Source: an uncultured Erythrobacter sp. (GTDB taxonomy: Bacteria > Pseudomonadota > Alphaproteobacteria > Sphingomonadales > Sphingomonadaceae). Taken from it: DNA of 64,000 nucleotides. The notes beneath the pieces were generated by a model, which was not told the DNA's origin, searched no databases, and saw nothing but the letters and a program-made list of their open reading frames with translations. The DNA lies in assembly GCA_947498065.1 (NCBI GenBank), contig CANMIS010000003.1, positions 62,001 through 126,000 of the forward strand, in the 5' to 3' direction. Every line of letters starts with the position of its first letter. Positions within the stretch are counted from its first letter, which is position 1. Shown here piece after piece: positions 56,732 to 64,000 of the stretch. A program made the position numbers and the translations under genes.

Positions 56732-57306
56732 TTCTCGTCTTCCCCACTTTTCTCGCCGTCACTGAGCGTGCGGGCGAGCGATTCCAATACTGTTCGCAGT
56801 TCAGGATCGCCGATATCGCGCAGGCTGTCTCCCAATTCCATCGGGATCGGCTTCAGCGATGGCGGCGCTTTCGCAGGTTCTTTGCCATGGGTTGGCTTAA
56901 CCGCGCCTTGCCGCAACTTAATGCGAGAGACGGCCTGATATCCGAAAAAGCGGTTTACCCGCTCCATAATTTCCGGGATCACTTGCTGGATCAGCGGGGC
57001 ATGGGCGGGCACAACCACCAATTGCAAGATGCCGCCCGCTTTCTCGCCCGGCGGGAAGCGCAGGGCCTCTGGACTGCACACTTTGGCGTGATGCGGGCCA
57101 ACAATCTCTGGCCAGCGGGTGACGACGGAGCTTTGCACAAAGCCGAAGCGGCGGAACGCAGTGCGGCCAATTTCCGGCATCAGTTCGCCAATTGGCTTGG
57201 CGCCCATGCCGCGTTTGCGCGTGTATTTGCGCCCTGCGGTCTTGCGCGGGGCTTTGGCCGGAGATTTCCCGGGCTTTTCACCGCCTGATGATGCGTCTTT
57301 GCTCAA
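56728..57306 (-). CDS. dciA: DciA-like (DUF721) replicative helicase loader
   Basis: A 192-residue protein. The N-terminal 35 residues are basic and disordered (KSPAKAPRKTAGRKYTRKRG). The DUF721/KH-like domain follows: PIGELMPEIGRTAFRRFGF, VVTRWPEIVGPHHAKVCSPE and LQLVVVPAHAPLIQQVIPEI. DciA loads DnaB in bacteria lacking DnaC. The start is TTG at 57306 with weak GGAA upstream; an internal ATG at 57207 would remove the basic tail. It diverges from mutY. Confidence 0.85.
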   Translation of the reverse strand: MSKDASSGGEKPGKSPAKAPRKTAGRKYTRKRGMGAKPIGELMPEIGRTAFRRFGFVQSSVVTRWPEIVGPHHAKVCSPEALRFPPGEKAGGILQLVVVPAHAPLIQQVIPEIMERVNRFFGYQAVSRIKLRQGAVKPTHGKEPAKAPPSLKPIPMELGDSLRDIGDPELRTVLESLARTLSDGEKSGEDEK

Positions 57307-57347
57307 TGCCCATTCCGATCTTGCGCAGCCTTTGCCATAGCCGAGGC

Positions 57348-58430
57348 GTGACCGCTAGCGACAAGCATCAATCTTCCCCGAATGTGGGCGAAATATCCGG
57401 CGATCTGCTGGATTGGTATGACACTCATGCGCGCCAGCTGCCCTGGCGCAATCCGCCTGGTGCTGCGCGGCCAGAGGATCCCGCCTGGCCATACCGGGTG
57501 TGGCTGTCTGAGGTGATGCTTCAGCAGACGACCGTTGCGGCGGTGAAGCCGTACTTTGCGAAGTTCACGGAGACTTGGCCGAATGTTCAGGCGCTTGCGG
57601 CGGCCAGCGAAGATGACGTCATGGCGGCGTGGGCGGGCCTTGGCTATTACTCGCGTGCTCGCAATCTGGTGAAATGCGCAGGTGAAGTTGCAGAGCGCGG
57701 CGGTTTCCCAAGCACCGAGGCGGAATTGCTCAAACTGCCAGGCCTGGGCGCTTACACAGCGGCGGCGATCGCAGCGATCGCTTTTGGCGAGCGGGCGGTG
57801 GTGGTCGATGCCAATGTGGAGCGCGTCACCGCTCGGCTGTTCAATATCTCCGAGCCTTTGCCAACAGCGCGCAAGGCCATTCGCGAGTGCGCGGATCAGA
57901 TCACGCCGGATACGCGGGCAGGCGACTTTGCGCAGGCGATGATGGATTTGGGATCGAGCCTATGCACGACAAAAGCGCCCAAGTGCCTGCTGTGCCCGCT
58001 CGCCGATCACTGTGCTGCGCGCAAGGCTGGTGAGCCGGAGCGTCTCCCAATAAAACCGGCGAAAAAGGCCAAACCAGAGCACATCGGCACAGCCTATTGG
58101 ATTGAGCGGGGCGAAGGCGACGCGCGCGAAGTTTGGCTCGTCAAACGCGAAGGCACTGGGATGCTGGGCGGAATGCGCTCACTGCCGGATAACGGCTGGA
58201 GCGCGCGCCAAGACGGGAAAGGCGCACGTCCGCTAAGCGGCGCATGGCGCGCCCTTGGCGCTGTTCGGCATACATTCACGCATGCGCACTTAACTCTGAC
58301 GCTCGAACGTTACGAGGGCGAACAGGCCCCGAGCGACACCGGCGAATGGTGGCCGCTTGACCGCCTGGACGAGGCTGGCTTGCCGACCTTGTTCGCCAAG
58401 GCCGCGCGGCTGGCGCTGGCACAGGACTAA
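57348..58430 (+). CDS. mutY: A/G-specific adenine glycosylase MutY
   Basis: A 360-residue glycosylase removing A opposite 8-oxoG. LPWRNPPGAARPEDPAWPYR and VWLSEVMLQQTTVAAVKPYF open the HhH-GPD core. LPGLGAYTAAAIAAIAFGE is the HhH, with the catalytic Asp in VVDANVERV. The [4Fe-4S] loop is C-x6-C-x2-C-x5-C (CTTKAPKCLLCPLADHC). The C-terminal NUDIX-like domain recognises 8-oxoG. The start is GTG at 57348; an ATG at 57306 is an alternative that would meet the dciA start. Confidence 0.95.
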   Translation: MTASDKHQSSPNVGEISGDLLDWYDTHARQLPWRNPPGAARPEDPAWPYRVWLSEVMLQQTTVAAVKPYFAKFTETWPNVQALAAASEDDVMAAWAGLGYYSRARNLVKCAGEVAERGGFPSTEAELLKLPGLGAYTAAAIAAIAFGERAVVVDANVERVTARLFNISEPLPTARKAIRECADQITPDTRAGDFAQAMMDLGSSLCTTKAPKCLLCPLADHCAARKAGEPERLPIKPAKKAKPEHIGTAYWIERGEGDAREVWLVKREGTGMLGGMRSLPDNGWSARQDGKGARPLSGAWRALGAVRHTFTHAHLTLTLERYEGEQAPSDTGEWWPLDRLDEAGLPTLFAKAARLALAQD

Positions 58431-58443
58431 GCCGCCGAAAGGA

Positions 58444-58665
58444 TTAGATAATACCACCGCCCAAAGTCAGCCGGACAGCCGCGATTAGCAGCACAACCAG
58501 ACAGAAGTTTCGGCCGCTGTCCTTCGATGAAAGCGCGCCCACCACAATCCCAATCACAATCAATGGCAATGCCAGCCAATTGGCCCAACCCAGAAATGGG
58601 ATTGTGGCTGGAATGACGATGACCAGCGAGAGCAGGCCGATGAGTATAGAAACAAAATTCAGCAT
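58444..58665 (-). CDS. small hydrophobic membrane protein
   Basis: A 73-residue protein with two or three membrane helices (MLNFVSILIGLLSLVIVIP, then WANWLALPLIVIGIVVGA and FCLVVLLIAAVRLTLGG). The start is the ATG at 58665. The much longer ORF extending to 59280 overlaps the serine hydrolase gene and is rejected. No family is recognised. It is convergent with mutY. Confidence 0.65.
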   Translation of the reverse strand: MLNFVSILIGLLSLVIVIPATIPFLGWANWLALPLIVIGIVVGALSSKDSGRNFCLVVLLIAAVRLTLGGGII

Positions 58666-58779
58666 GTGTGTTATATGACTATGACACCTTAAAGTTTCAA
58701 GGCCCAAATCAAGTCTTAATTGACCACCTAACCTATCTCGCGCAAACAGCGCGCAATCAAAGTTTGGAGAGACCCCCTC

Positions 58780-60087
58780 ATGGCATTTCGCGAATTTCAC
58801 TCTGGCCCGACCTCGCGCCGGGCTTTGCTGCGCGGCGGCGCTTATCTGGCCGCTGGCAGCGCACTGGCGACCTTGCCGTTTGGCCGGATTGCGCTGGCCC
58901 ATGATGTAAGCGAGAGCTGGCCGAATGTGTCGGCGATGATCAAGAACTATGTCGATACCCGCAAGGTTGCCAATATGATGGTCACTTTCGGCAGTGCTCA
59001 GGAAGACCACGCGCACACAGTTGGCGGCGGCACTTTGTCTTTGCAAAGCAATAAGCAGGTCGATGAAAATTCGCTCTATCGCATCTATTCCATGACCAAG
59101 CCGATCACCGGCATGGCGACCATGATGCTGATCGATGAAGGCAAGCTGGGTCTGGACCAGCCGCTTGGCGAAATTCTGCCCGCCTTTGCCGAGATGCGGG
59201 TGCTGAACGATCCCGAAGGCGCGCTTGACGACACCGTTCCAACAGAGCGCCCGATCACGATCCGCCATTTGCTGACCCACACCGCAGGCATTGGCTATAT
59301 GATCACTAGCAAGGGCCCTCTACTGGAGGCATTTGCCGAGCAAGGTTTGGTTGGCGGGCGCGTAAGCCGTTTCCCTATTCCGGGCCTTCCTGAGGTGACA
59401 CCGGCGCCGAGCCTGGAGGTTTGGGCCGACCGTTTGGCTGAGCTGCCGCTGATGGCGCAGCCGGGCACAAAATGGATTTACTCTGCCAGCATTGATTTGC
59501 TGGGCCGTGTGATTGAAGTCGCCTCTGGCCAAAGCTTTGAGAGCTTCCTGCAAACGCGCATCTTTGATCCTTGCGGCATGGCGAGCACCTATTTCACTCT
59601 GCCAAAGAGCGAAACGGGCCGGATGACCGACAATTACGGGATCGCTGGCGGCTTCCCAATCCCAATCGATCCGGGGGCCAATTCGATCTATCTCGATGTG
59701 CCGACCGTCCCATCGGGCGGCGGCGGCCTCATCAGTTCGCCTAAGGATTATGACCGGTTCCAGCGTATGCTGCTGGGCATGGGGACACTCGACGGCACCG
59801 AAGTGATGAGCGAAGAGGCGGTGCGAATTGGCACCTCCAACCTGCTGCCAGACACGGTCGACACCTCGGATTCGTGGATCGCGGGCGAAGGACACGGTGC
59901 AGGCGGCCGCAGCGTCGGCACACAGTTTGGCTGGGGCGGGGCGGCTGGCACGCTTGCTAGCGTCGATTTCGGTACGCAAATGCGCGTCGCCTTGTGGACG
60001 CAATATATGCCGACCGAAGCCTATCCGATCCGTAAGGAATTCTTGACCGCACTCGAAACCGATATGCGCAGCAGGACAGGCGGCTAA
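58780..60087 (+). CDS. class C beta-lactamase-type serine hydrolase, Tat-exported
   Basis: A 435-residue serine hydrolase. The N-terminus has a twin-arginine signal (TSRRALLRGGAYLAAGSALA). The SxxK nucleophile is S104-M-T-K107 in IYSMTKPITGMATMMLIDEG, and the second motif is near WIYSASIDLLGRV. TLASVDFGTQMRVALW holds a HxG-like third-motif region. These proteins include esterases and D-aminopeptidases as well as beta-lactamases; resistance cannot be inferred. The ATG at 58780 follows TTTGGAGAG. Confidence 0.9.
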   Translation: MAFREFHSGPTSRRALLRGGAYLAAGSALATLPFGRIALAHDVSESWPNVSAMIKNYVDTRKVANMMVTFGSAQEDHAHTVGGGTLSLQSNKQVDENSLYRIYSMTKPITGMATMMLIDEGKLGLDQPLGEILPAFAEMRVLNDPEGALDDTVPTERPITIRHLLTHTAGIGYMITSKGPLLEAFAEQGLVGGRVSRFPIPGLPEVTPAPSLEVWADRLAELPLMAQPGTKWIYSASIDLLGRVIEVASGQSFESFLQTRIFDPCGMASTYFTLPKSETGRMTDNYGIAGGFPIPIDPGANSIYLDVPTVPSGGGGLISSPKDYDRFQRMLLGMGTLDGTEVMSEEAVRIGTSNLLPDTVDTSDSWIAGEGHGAGGRSVGTQFGWGGAAGTLASVDFGTQMRVALWTQYMPTEAYPIRKEFLTALETDMRSRTGG

Positions 60088-60092
60088 ACCGG

Positions 60093-61025
60093 ATGCACAA
60101 ACCTGTCACCGCGCCGAGCGTTCTCACCACTGGCCCGATTGCTTTTGCAGGTTCGCCGATAGACCGCGTGGATCACATTCGGGTCAACAAAGAGGCGCTG
60201 GGCGCGCGGATGGATTGGCGCGCCAAGGTTCTGCTGCTCGATGGTCTGCTGCCGCAGATTGATGAGATGGGCGGCCTGATGTGGGGCACGCTGGCCGATG
60301 TTCCGCAAGAGGCGGAATTGGTGTTTCTGGGCCTGATGGATGACAAGGCCTGCTTTGCCGCCGTGCCAGAGCAAGGCGCGACCGGTCCGGCCTATGCCAT
60401 GCCGCGCGCATGGCAGGCGATCCAGCAGCTTTCGCCGCCTGATCTGGCGATTTACGGCGGCGCGCGCAGTCTGGTCGACTGGCACGCACGCCACCGTTTC
60501 TGTGCCAATTGCGGGCAGCCAACCAGCCCTGCGAAAGGCGGCTGGCAGCGCAATTGTGCACCGAGAGACGAGGGCGGCTGCGGCGCGCAGCATTTCCCGC
60601 GCACCGACCCGGTCACCATTATGCTGGTGGAGAACGAGGGGCGACTGCTCCTTGGGCGTCAACCGCGCTTTCCGCCGCGAAGTTTCTCTGCGCTGGCTGG
60701 CTTTGTCGAACCGGGTGAGACTATCGAAGAGGCCGTCGCGCGCGAAGTGCATGAAGAGGCGGGCCTGCGGGTGCGTGATGTCGAATATATTGCTACCCAG
60801 CCTTGGCCATTTCCCAGCCAGCTGATGATCGGTTGCTATTCGCAGACCGACGAAACCGAGATCACCCTTGATGTAGAAGAGCTGGAGGAAGCGCGCTGGT
60901 TCACCCGCGACGAGGTGGCGCAGGCACTGGCCAATCCCGGCAGCGACGAGACCGCGTTTTCCGCGCCGCCTCCGGCTGCGATTGCGCATAGTCTGCTCAA
61001 ATGGTGGATGGAGAAATCGCAATGA
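60093..61025 (+). CDS. nudC: NADH pyrophosphatase NudC
   Basis: A 310-residue Nudix hydrolase that cleaves NADH and can remove NAD caps from RNA. The zinc ribbon is CANCGQ and CGAQHFPRTDP. The Nudix box is GFVEPGETIEEAVAREVHEE (G-x5-E-x7-REVxEE). TQPWPFPSQ is the SQPWPFPxS-type motif specific to NudC. The stop overlaps the next start (ATGA). Confidence 0.95.
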   Translation: MHKPVTAPSVLTTGPIAFAGSPIDRVDHIRVNKEALGARMDWRAKVLLLDGLLPQIDEMGGLMWGTLADVPQEAELVFLGLMDDKACFAAVPEQGATGPAYAMPRAWQAIQQLSPPDLAIYGGARSLVDWHARHRFCANCGQPTSPAKGGWQRNCAPRDEGGCGAQHFPRTDPVTIMLVENEGRLLLGRQPRFPPRSFSALAGFVEPGETIEEAVAREVHEEAGLRVRDVEYIATQPWPFPSQLMIGCYSQTDETEITLDVEELEEARWFTRDEVAQALANPGSDETAFSAPPPAAIAHSLLKWWMEKSQ

Positions 61026-61735
61026 GCGCCCCTGATCAACTGACCATCGACATCTATTCCGACGTGATGTGCCCGTGGTGCGCGATTGGTTATGGCCAAT
61101 TGACCAAGGCTTTGGATGAGCTAGGCGGAGAGATCGAGGCGCAAGTCCGCTGGCGTCCATTTGAGCTCAACCCAGACATGCCTGAGACGGGCGAAGAGCA
61201 AGAGGCGCACCTCCAACGCAAATATCGCCGCTCCGCCGAAGAGGGCGCGAAAATCCGCGGACAGATGAGAGCGATTGCCGAAGGGGCAGGGGTCTCACTC
61301 GCCTATGAAGGCGAAGACGCAGACAATGCGCCGCCAGCCATGATGTGGAACACGCGCGCCTGCCATGTGCTGCTGACCTGGGCGTTGGAGCAGGCCGGGC
61401 CCAAGGTGCAAACCGAATTGAAGCTCGCTCTGTTTGCCGCTCACTTCAACCAGCGCCGCAATCTGTCCGACCGCGATGTCCTGCTCGATATCGCTGCCAG
61501 TGTTGGCCTGCACCGCGAGGCTGCCAAGGCGGCCCTGAGCGACGAGACACTGATAGCAGCGGTTGAGGCCGAAGAGCGCCAAGCGTGGGATCTCAACATT
61601 TCAGGCGTTCCGGCGATGATCGTGAATGGTAAGTTCATGATCCCCGGCGCGCAGGCCCCGGATGTCTACGTCAACGCGCTGCGCCGAGTGGCGATGAAAG
61701 AGCGCGAAGCCGCCGGGGAACCGAGTTCTTCCTAA
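61022..61735 (+). CDS. DsbA-family oxidoreductase, FrnE-like
   Basis: A 237-residue cytoplasmic thioredoxin-fold protein of the DsbA/FrnE group with CPWC (Cys17-Cys20) in YSDVMCPWCAIG. The helical insert and NISGVPAMIVNGKFMIPGAQ end match the FrnE-type 2-hydroxychromene isomerase relatives. No signal peptide. It starts inside the nudC stop (ATGA overlap), so it is coupled to nudC. Confidence 0.9.
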   Translation: MSAPDQLTIDIYSDVMCPWCAIGYGQLTKALDELGGEIEAQVRWRPFELNPDMPETGEEQEAHLQRKYRRSAEEGAKIRGQMRAIAEGAGVSLAYEGEDADNAPPAMMWNTRACHVLLTWALEQAGPKVQTELKLALFAAHFNQRRNLSDRDVLLDIAASVGLHREAAKAALSDETLIAAVEAEERQAWDLNISGVPAMIVNGKFMIPGAQAPDVYVNALRRVAMKEREAAGEPSSS

Positions 61736-61751
61736 GCCGTTCGGAAACCTT

Positions 61752-62615
61752 ATGAAAAGTATTCTAGTTGTCATCGTCGTCACGATCTTCGCATTTGGTT
61801 TCGCTGCCTTAGCGGGCACGGGCAGTGTCGAGGCGTTTGGATATTCCGCCTTTTTCCTATGCGCGGTCCTGGCAATGGCGGTGAACTGGCTGGTTTTTAT
61901 CCCGTCCGCCGCCGCGAAGTCAGACAAGTTTTACGACACCATCGGCGCGGTCACTTATCTATCGGTCACGGCTTTTGCCGCTTGGGCCGCATGGCCACTC
62001 GATTGGCGCGGCATTGTGATCGCCGTAATGGTCGCGATCTGGTGCATCCGGCTGGGAAGCTTCCTCTATATCCGCATTCACGCCATGGGCGGGACCGACA
62101 GCCGGTTTGAGAAGATCAAGGTCAATCCCGCGCGCTTCCTCGTCGCGTGGACATTACAGGGCCTGTGGGTGCTTCTGACGGCTTCGGCTGCTCTGGTGGC
62201 GATTACCGCAACGGACCGCGCGCCAATCGGTGTGTTCTTCTGGCTGGGCGCCGCGGTTTGGCTGCTAGGCATTACGTTTGAAGCGGTCGCCGATGCGCAG
62301 AAAAGTGCGTTTAAGAAAGACCCTGCGAACAAGGGCAAATTCATCAATGTTGGCCTATGGAAGTGGTCGCGCCATCCCAATTATTTCGGCGAAATCACCC
62401 TTTGGACCGGCATCTTGATTATGGCTCTGCCGGTGCTGTCCGGCTGGTCTTGGCTGGTGGTGATATCGCCGATCTTCGTGACGTTATTGCTGACCAAGGT
62501 GAGCGGTATAAACCTGCAGGAAAAGCAGGCCAAAGAGCGCTGGGGCGATGACCCAGCCTATCAGGAATATCGCAAGAACACGCCCGCGCTGATCCCGAGC
62601 CCGCCAAAGGAGTGA
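61752..62615 (+). CDS. DUF1295 (steroid 5-alpha-reductase-like) membrane protein
   Basis: A 287-residue integral membrane protein with about seven helices. KFINVGLWKWSRHPNYFGEI is the hallmark of the isoprenylcysteine methyltransferase / 5-alpha-reductase-like DUF1295 family, preceded by DAQKSAFKKDPANKG and followed by LLLTKVSGINLQEK. The reaction is unknown. It follows the FrnE-like gene by 16 bases and is probably in the same unit. Confidence 0.9.
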   Translation: MKSILVVIVVTIFAFGFAALAGTGSVEAFGYSAFFLCAVLAMAVNWLVFIPSAAAKSDKFYDTIGAVTYLSVTAFAAWAAWPLDWRGIVIAVMVAIWCIRLGSFLYIRIHAMGGTDSRFEKIKVNPARFLVAWTLQGLWVLLTASAALVAITATDRAPIGVFFWLGAAVWLLGITFEAVADAQKSAFKKDPANKGKFINVGLWKWSRHPNYFGEITLWTGILIMALPVLSGWSWLVVISPIFVTLLLTKVSGINLQEKQAKERWGDDPAYQEYRKNTPALIPSPPKE

Positions 62616-62634
62616 TGCGCCGAGTTTAGGCCCG

Positions 62635-63030
62635 CTAGATCAGGCCTAACCGTTCCAGCTTGCCGGCGAGTTTGCCCGGCAAGACATCGCCAGCATCTTC
62701 GCCCTCAGCCAGATCGGCGGGTGCGTTTTCTTCTTTGAGATACCGCCAGCCCTGATGCGCGCGCTTGCGCTGTTGGTGGACGCGGATCAGCTTGGGTTCG
62801 AGCTCAATGTGCCAGCGCCCATCGCCAGTCTCAGAGAAGCAAATGATCGGTGAGCGCGCGACCAGCGAATGGTTCAAAATCCAGAACAGCGATCCGCCCA
62901 CCATTTCCGCATGGCGGGTCGGGCGATATTTCGTCGTCAGCAATTTGGGATTGGGGCTGTTTTCATACCAACCGGCAAGGTCATCCCAGCTTTTCGCGCC
63001 GAACGCGATCTTGGTCATGTGGAGCGGCAT
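62635..63030 (-). CDS. DUF1489 family protein
   Basis: A 131-residue protein starting MPLHMTKIAFGAKSWDDLAGW. TTKYRPTRHAEMVGGSLFWI and the HSLVARSPIICFSE segment match DUF1489, a short alphaproteobacterial family. The centre WHIELEPKLIRVHQQ is followed by a basic stretch. No enzymatic motif is visible. The start at 63030 is preferred over 63090. It is convergent with DUF1295. Confidence 0.85.
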   Translation of the reverse strand: MPLHMTKIAFGAKSWDDLAGWYENSPNPKLLTTKYRPTRHAEMVGGSLFWILNHSLVARSPIICFSETGDGRWHIELEPKLIRVHQQRKRAHQGWRYLKEENAPADLAEGEDAGDVLPGKLAGKLERLGLI

Positions 63031-63061
63031 AGAAGGTAAGATAGGGCGCTGAGCGAATTGC

Positions 63062-64000
63062 TCAAGCGGCCGGAACCAATCCACTAACAACTGCGAGGCC
63101 GAGGAACGCCAAAAAGCCCATTGAGTCGGTGATCATCGTTACAAACACACTGCTCGCGACCGCCGGGTCCTGGCGCAGGCGCTCGAAAATCACTGGCACC
63201 AGCACACCGGCCAGCCCCGCGACCACGATATTGATGATCATAGCTGCTGCGATTACCGCGCCCATCATCGGGCTAAACAGGAAGGCGGCGGCAATCCCGA
63301 TAAGCACCGCGATTGTTGCGCCGTTGAGGATCGCAACGCGCACCTCGCGCCACACGGTTCGCCAGGTGTTTGCGCGGGTCAGCTGATTGGTCGCAATCGC
63401 CCGCACGGCCACCGCCATGGTCTGCGTGCCCGCATTGCCGCCAATGCTGGCGACGATCGGCATGAGCACAGCGAGGGCCACGAGTTTCTCAATCGCCGCT
63501 CCAAAGAACGCGATGATTGCGCTCGCAACAACGGCGGTGCCAAGGTTTGCGACCAGCCAGCGAACGCGGCTGGAATAGGCTTCTCTGATCGGTTCGTTGA
63601 TGTCGCCATCACCTGCGCCGGAGAGCAGCAGGGCGTCTTCGCCCGCTTCTTCAGAGATAATGTGGACGATGTCATCCACCGTCACCTGCCCAACCAGACG
63701 CCCGCTCTCATCGACAACAGCGGCGGAAATCAGCGCGTATTTCTGAAACATCAGAGCGACCTCTTCCTGATCCGTCGTCACCGGGATCAGGGTTTGGTCG
63801 CGCTTCATTAGATCGGTCAGTTTGATATTGCGCGGGGTGGTGAGGATCCAATTGAGCGCGCAGGTACCCACGGGATGGTGGCGCTGATCGACCACGAACA
63901 CCTCCCAGAAATCATGCTCCAGATCGCCGGTTTTGCGCAGAAAATCAATGAGGTCGCCGACCGTCATATGCTCCGGCACCGCCATGAAATGACGGTTCAT
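63062..64000 (-). CDS. mgtE: magnesium transporter MgtE, 5' part outside the window
   Basis: The C-terminal 312 residues of an MgtE channel. The CBS domain region (about 1-115) includes WEVFVVDQRHHPVGTCALNW and AAVVDESGRLVGQVTVDDIV. Five membrane helices follow, with LMPIVASIGGNAGTQTMAVAV and the MIINIVVAGLAGVLVPVIFE helix lining the pore. The family is about 450 residues, so the N-terminal regulatory domain lies beyond 64000; the Met at 64000 is probably internal. Confidence 0.92.
   Translation of the reverse strand: MNRHFMAVPEHMTVGDLIDFLRKTGDLEHDFWEVFVVDQRHHPVGTCALNWILTTPRNIKLTDLMKRDQTLIPVTTDQEEVALMFQKYALISAAVVDESGRLVGQVTVDDIVHIISEEAGEDALLLSGAGDGDINEPIREAYSSRVRWLVANLGTAVVASAIIAFFGAAIEKLVALAVLMPIVASIGGNAGTQTMAVAVRAIATNQLTRANTWRTVWREVRVAILNGATIAVLIGIAAAFLFSPMMGAVIAAAMIINIVVAGLAGVLVPVIFERLRQDPAVASSVFVTMITDSMGFLAFLGLAVVSGLVPAA

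Noticed and set aside
58444-59280. 278-codon minus-strand ORF overlapping the serine hydrolase
   Set aside because: Only the last 73 codons (58444-58665) look like a real gene with membrane helices; the rest is antisense to the SxxK hydrolase.

Overview
The window is a gene-dense (no gap over about 230 bases), moderately GC-rich piece of an alphaproteobacterial chromosome. The best fit is Sphingomonadales, probably Erythrobacteraceae. This is inferred from the plsX-fabH-ihfA-merR block, an HdaA-type DnaA regulator, a SciP-like DUF1153 protein, an atpHAGDC operon without the Fo genes, the dciA-dsbA-dsbA-smc cluster, and near-consensus CtrA boxes. I see no rRNA, tRNA, CRISPR array, insertion sequence, integrase or prophage. 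Everything was read by eye, so family names rest on motifs and length, not on searches.

Layout. 1-2.3 kb: two related lipoproteins around holC, then ndk. 2.3-8.8 kb: sulfotransferase-purN-purM on the minus strand, diverging from an exported DUF2066-like protein, hdaA, cysE and DUF2794. 8.8-17.3 kb: SDR, gph, glmU-HNH, a soluble chemotaxis-like protein, SOUL protein, SciP-like protein, a prolyl oligopeptidase and a PilZ-like protein. 17.3-23.9 kb: an alpha/beta hydrolase, the F1 ATP synthase operon with an extra monooxygenase-fold gene between atpA and atpG, and a DUF1304 protein. 24-37.5 kb: TauD-type dioxygenase, a membrane trypsin-like protease, ada, an ICL/PEPM-family enzyme, a VOC lipoprotein, GST, NTF2-like protein, Fe-S photolyase, priA, fsa and cobT. 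37.5-44.1 kb: nitroreductase, cysS between two different inverted-repeat elements, a 2-hydroxyacid dehydrogenase, and a ThDP enzyme/aldehyde dehydrogenase pair. 44.1-45.8 kb: an S24 (LexA/CI-like) repressor diverging from two small genes, with an SOS-type box and a perfect inverted repeat between them. 45.8-51.6 kb: HAD, DUF3617, MBL and MAPEG proteins, rpmF-plsX-fabH, ihfA and merR. 51.6-64 kb: smc, two DsbA-like proteins, dciA, mutY, a small membrane protein, a class C serine hydrolase, nudC-dsbA-DUF1295, DUF1489, and mgtE cut by the window edge.

Most genes are housekeeping or common accessory genes. The most interesting locus is 44.1-45.8 kb: a perfect alphaproteobacterial SOS box (GTTC-N7-GTTC) and a separate operator-like palindrome sit between an S24 repressor and a two-gene unit of unknown function, which looks like a DNA-damage-responsive cassette. 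Other points worth a look are a PurN-MmcQ fusion, the monooxygenase-fold gene inside the atp operon, candidate CtrA boxes at the chemotaxis-like and sciP-like genes, and a 16-bp perfect palindrome upstream of the SDR gene.
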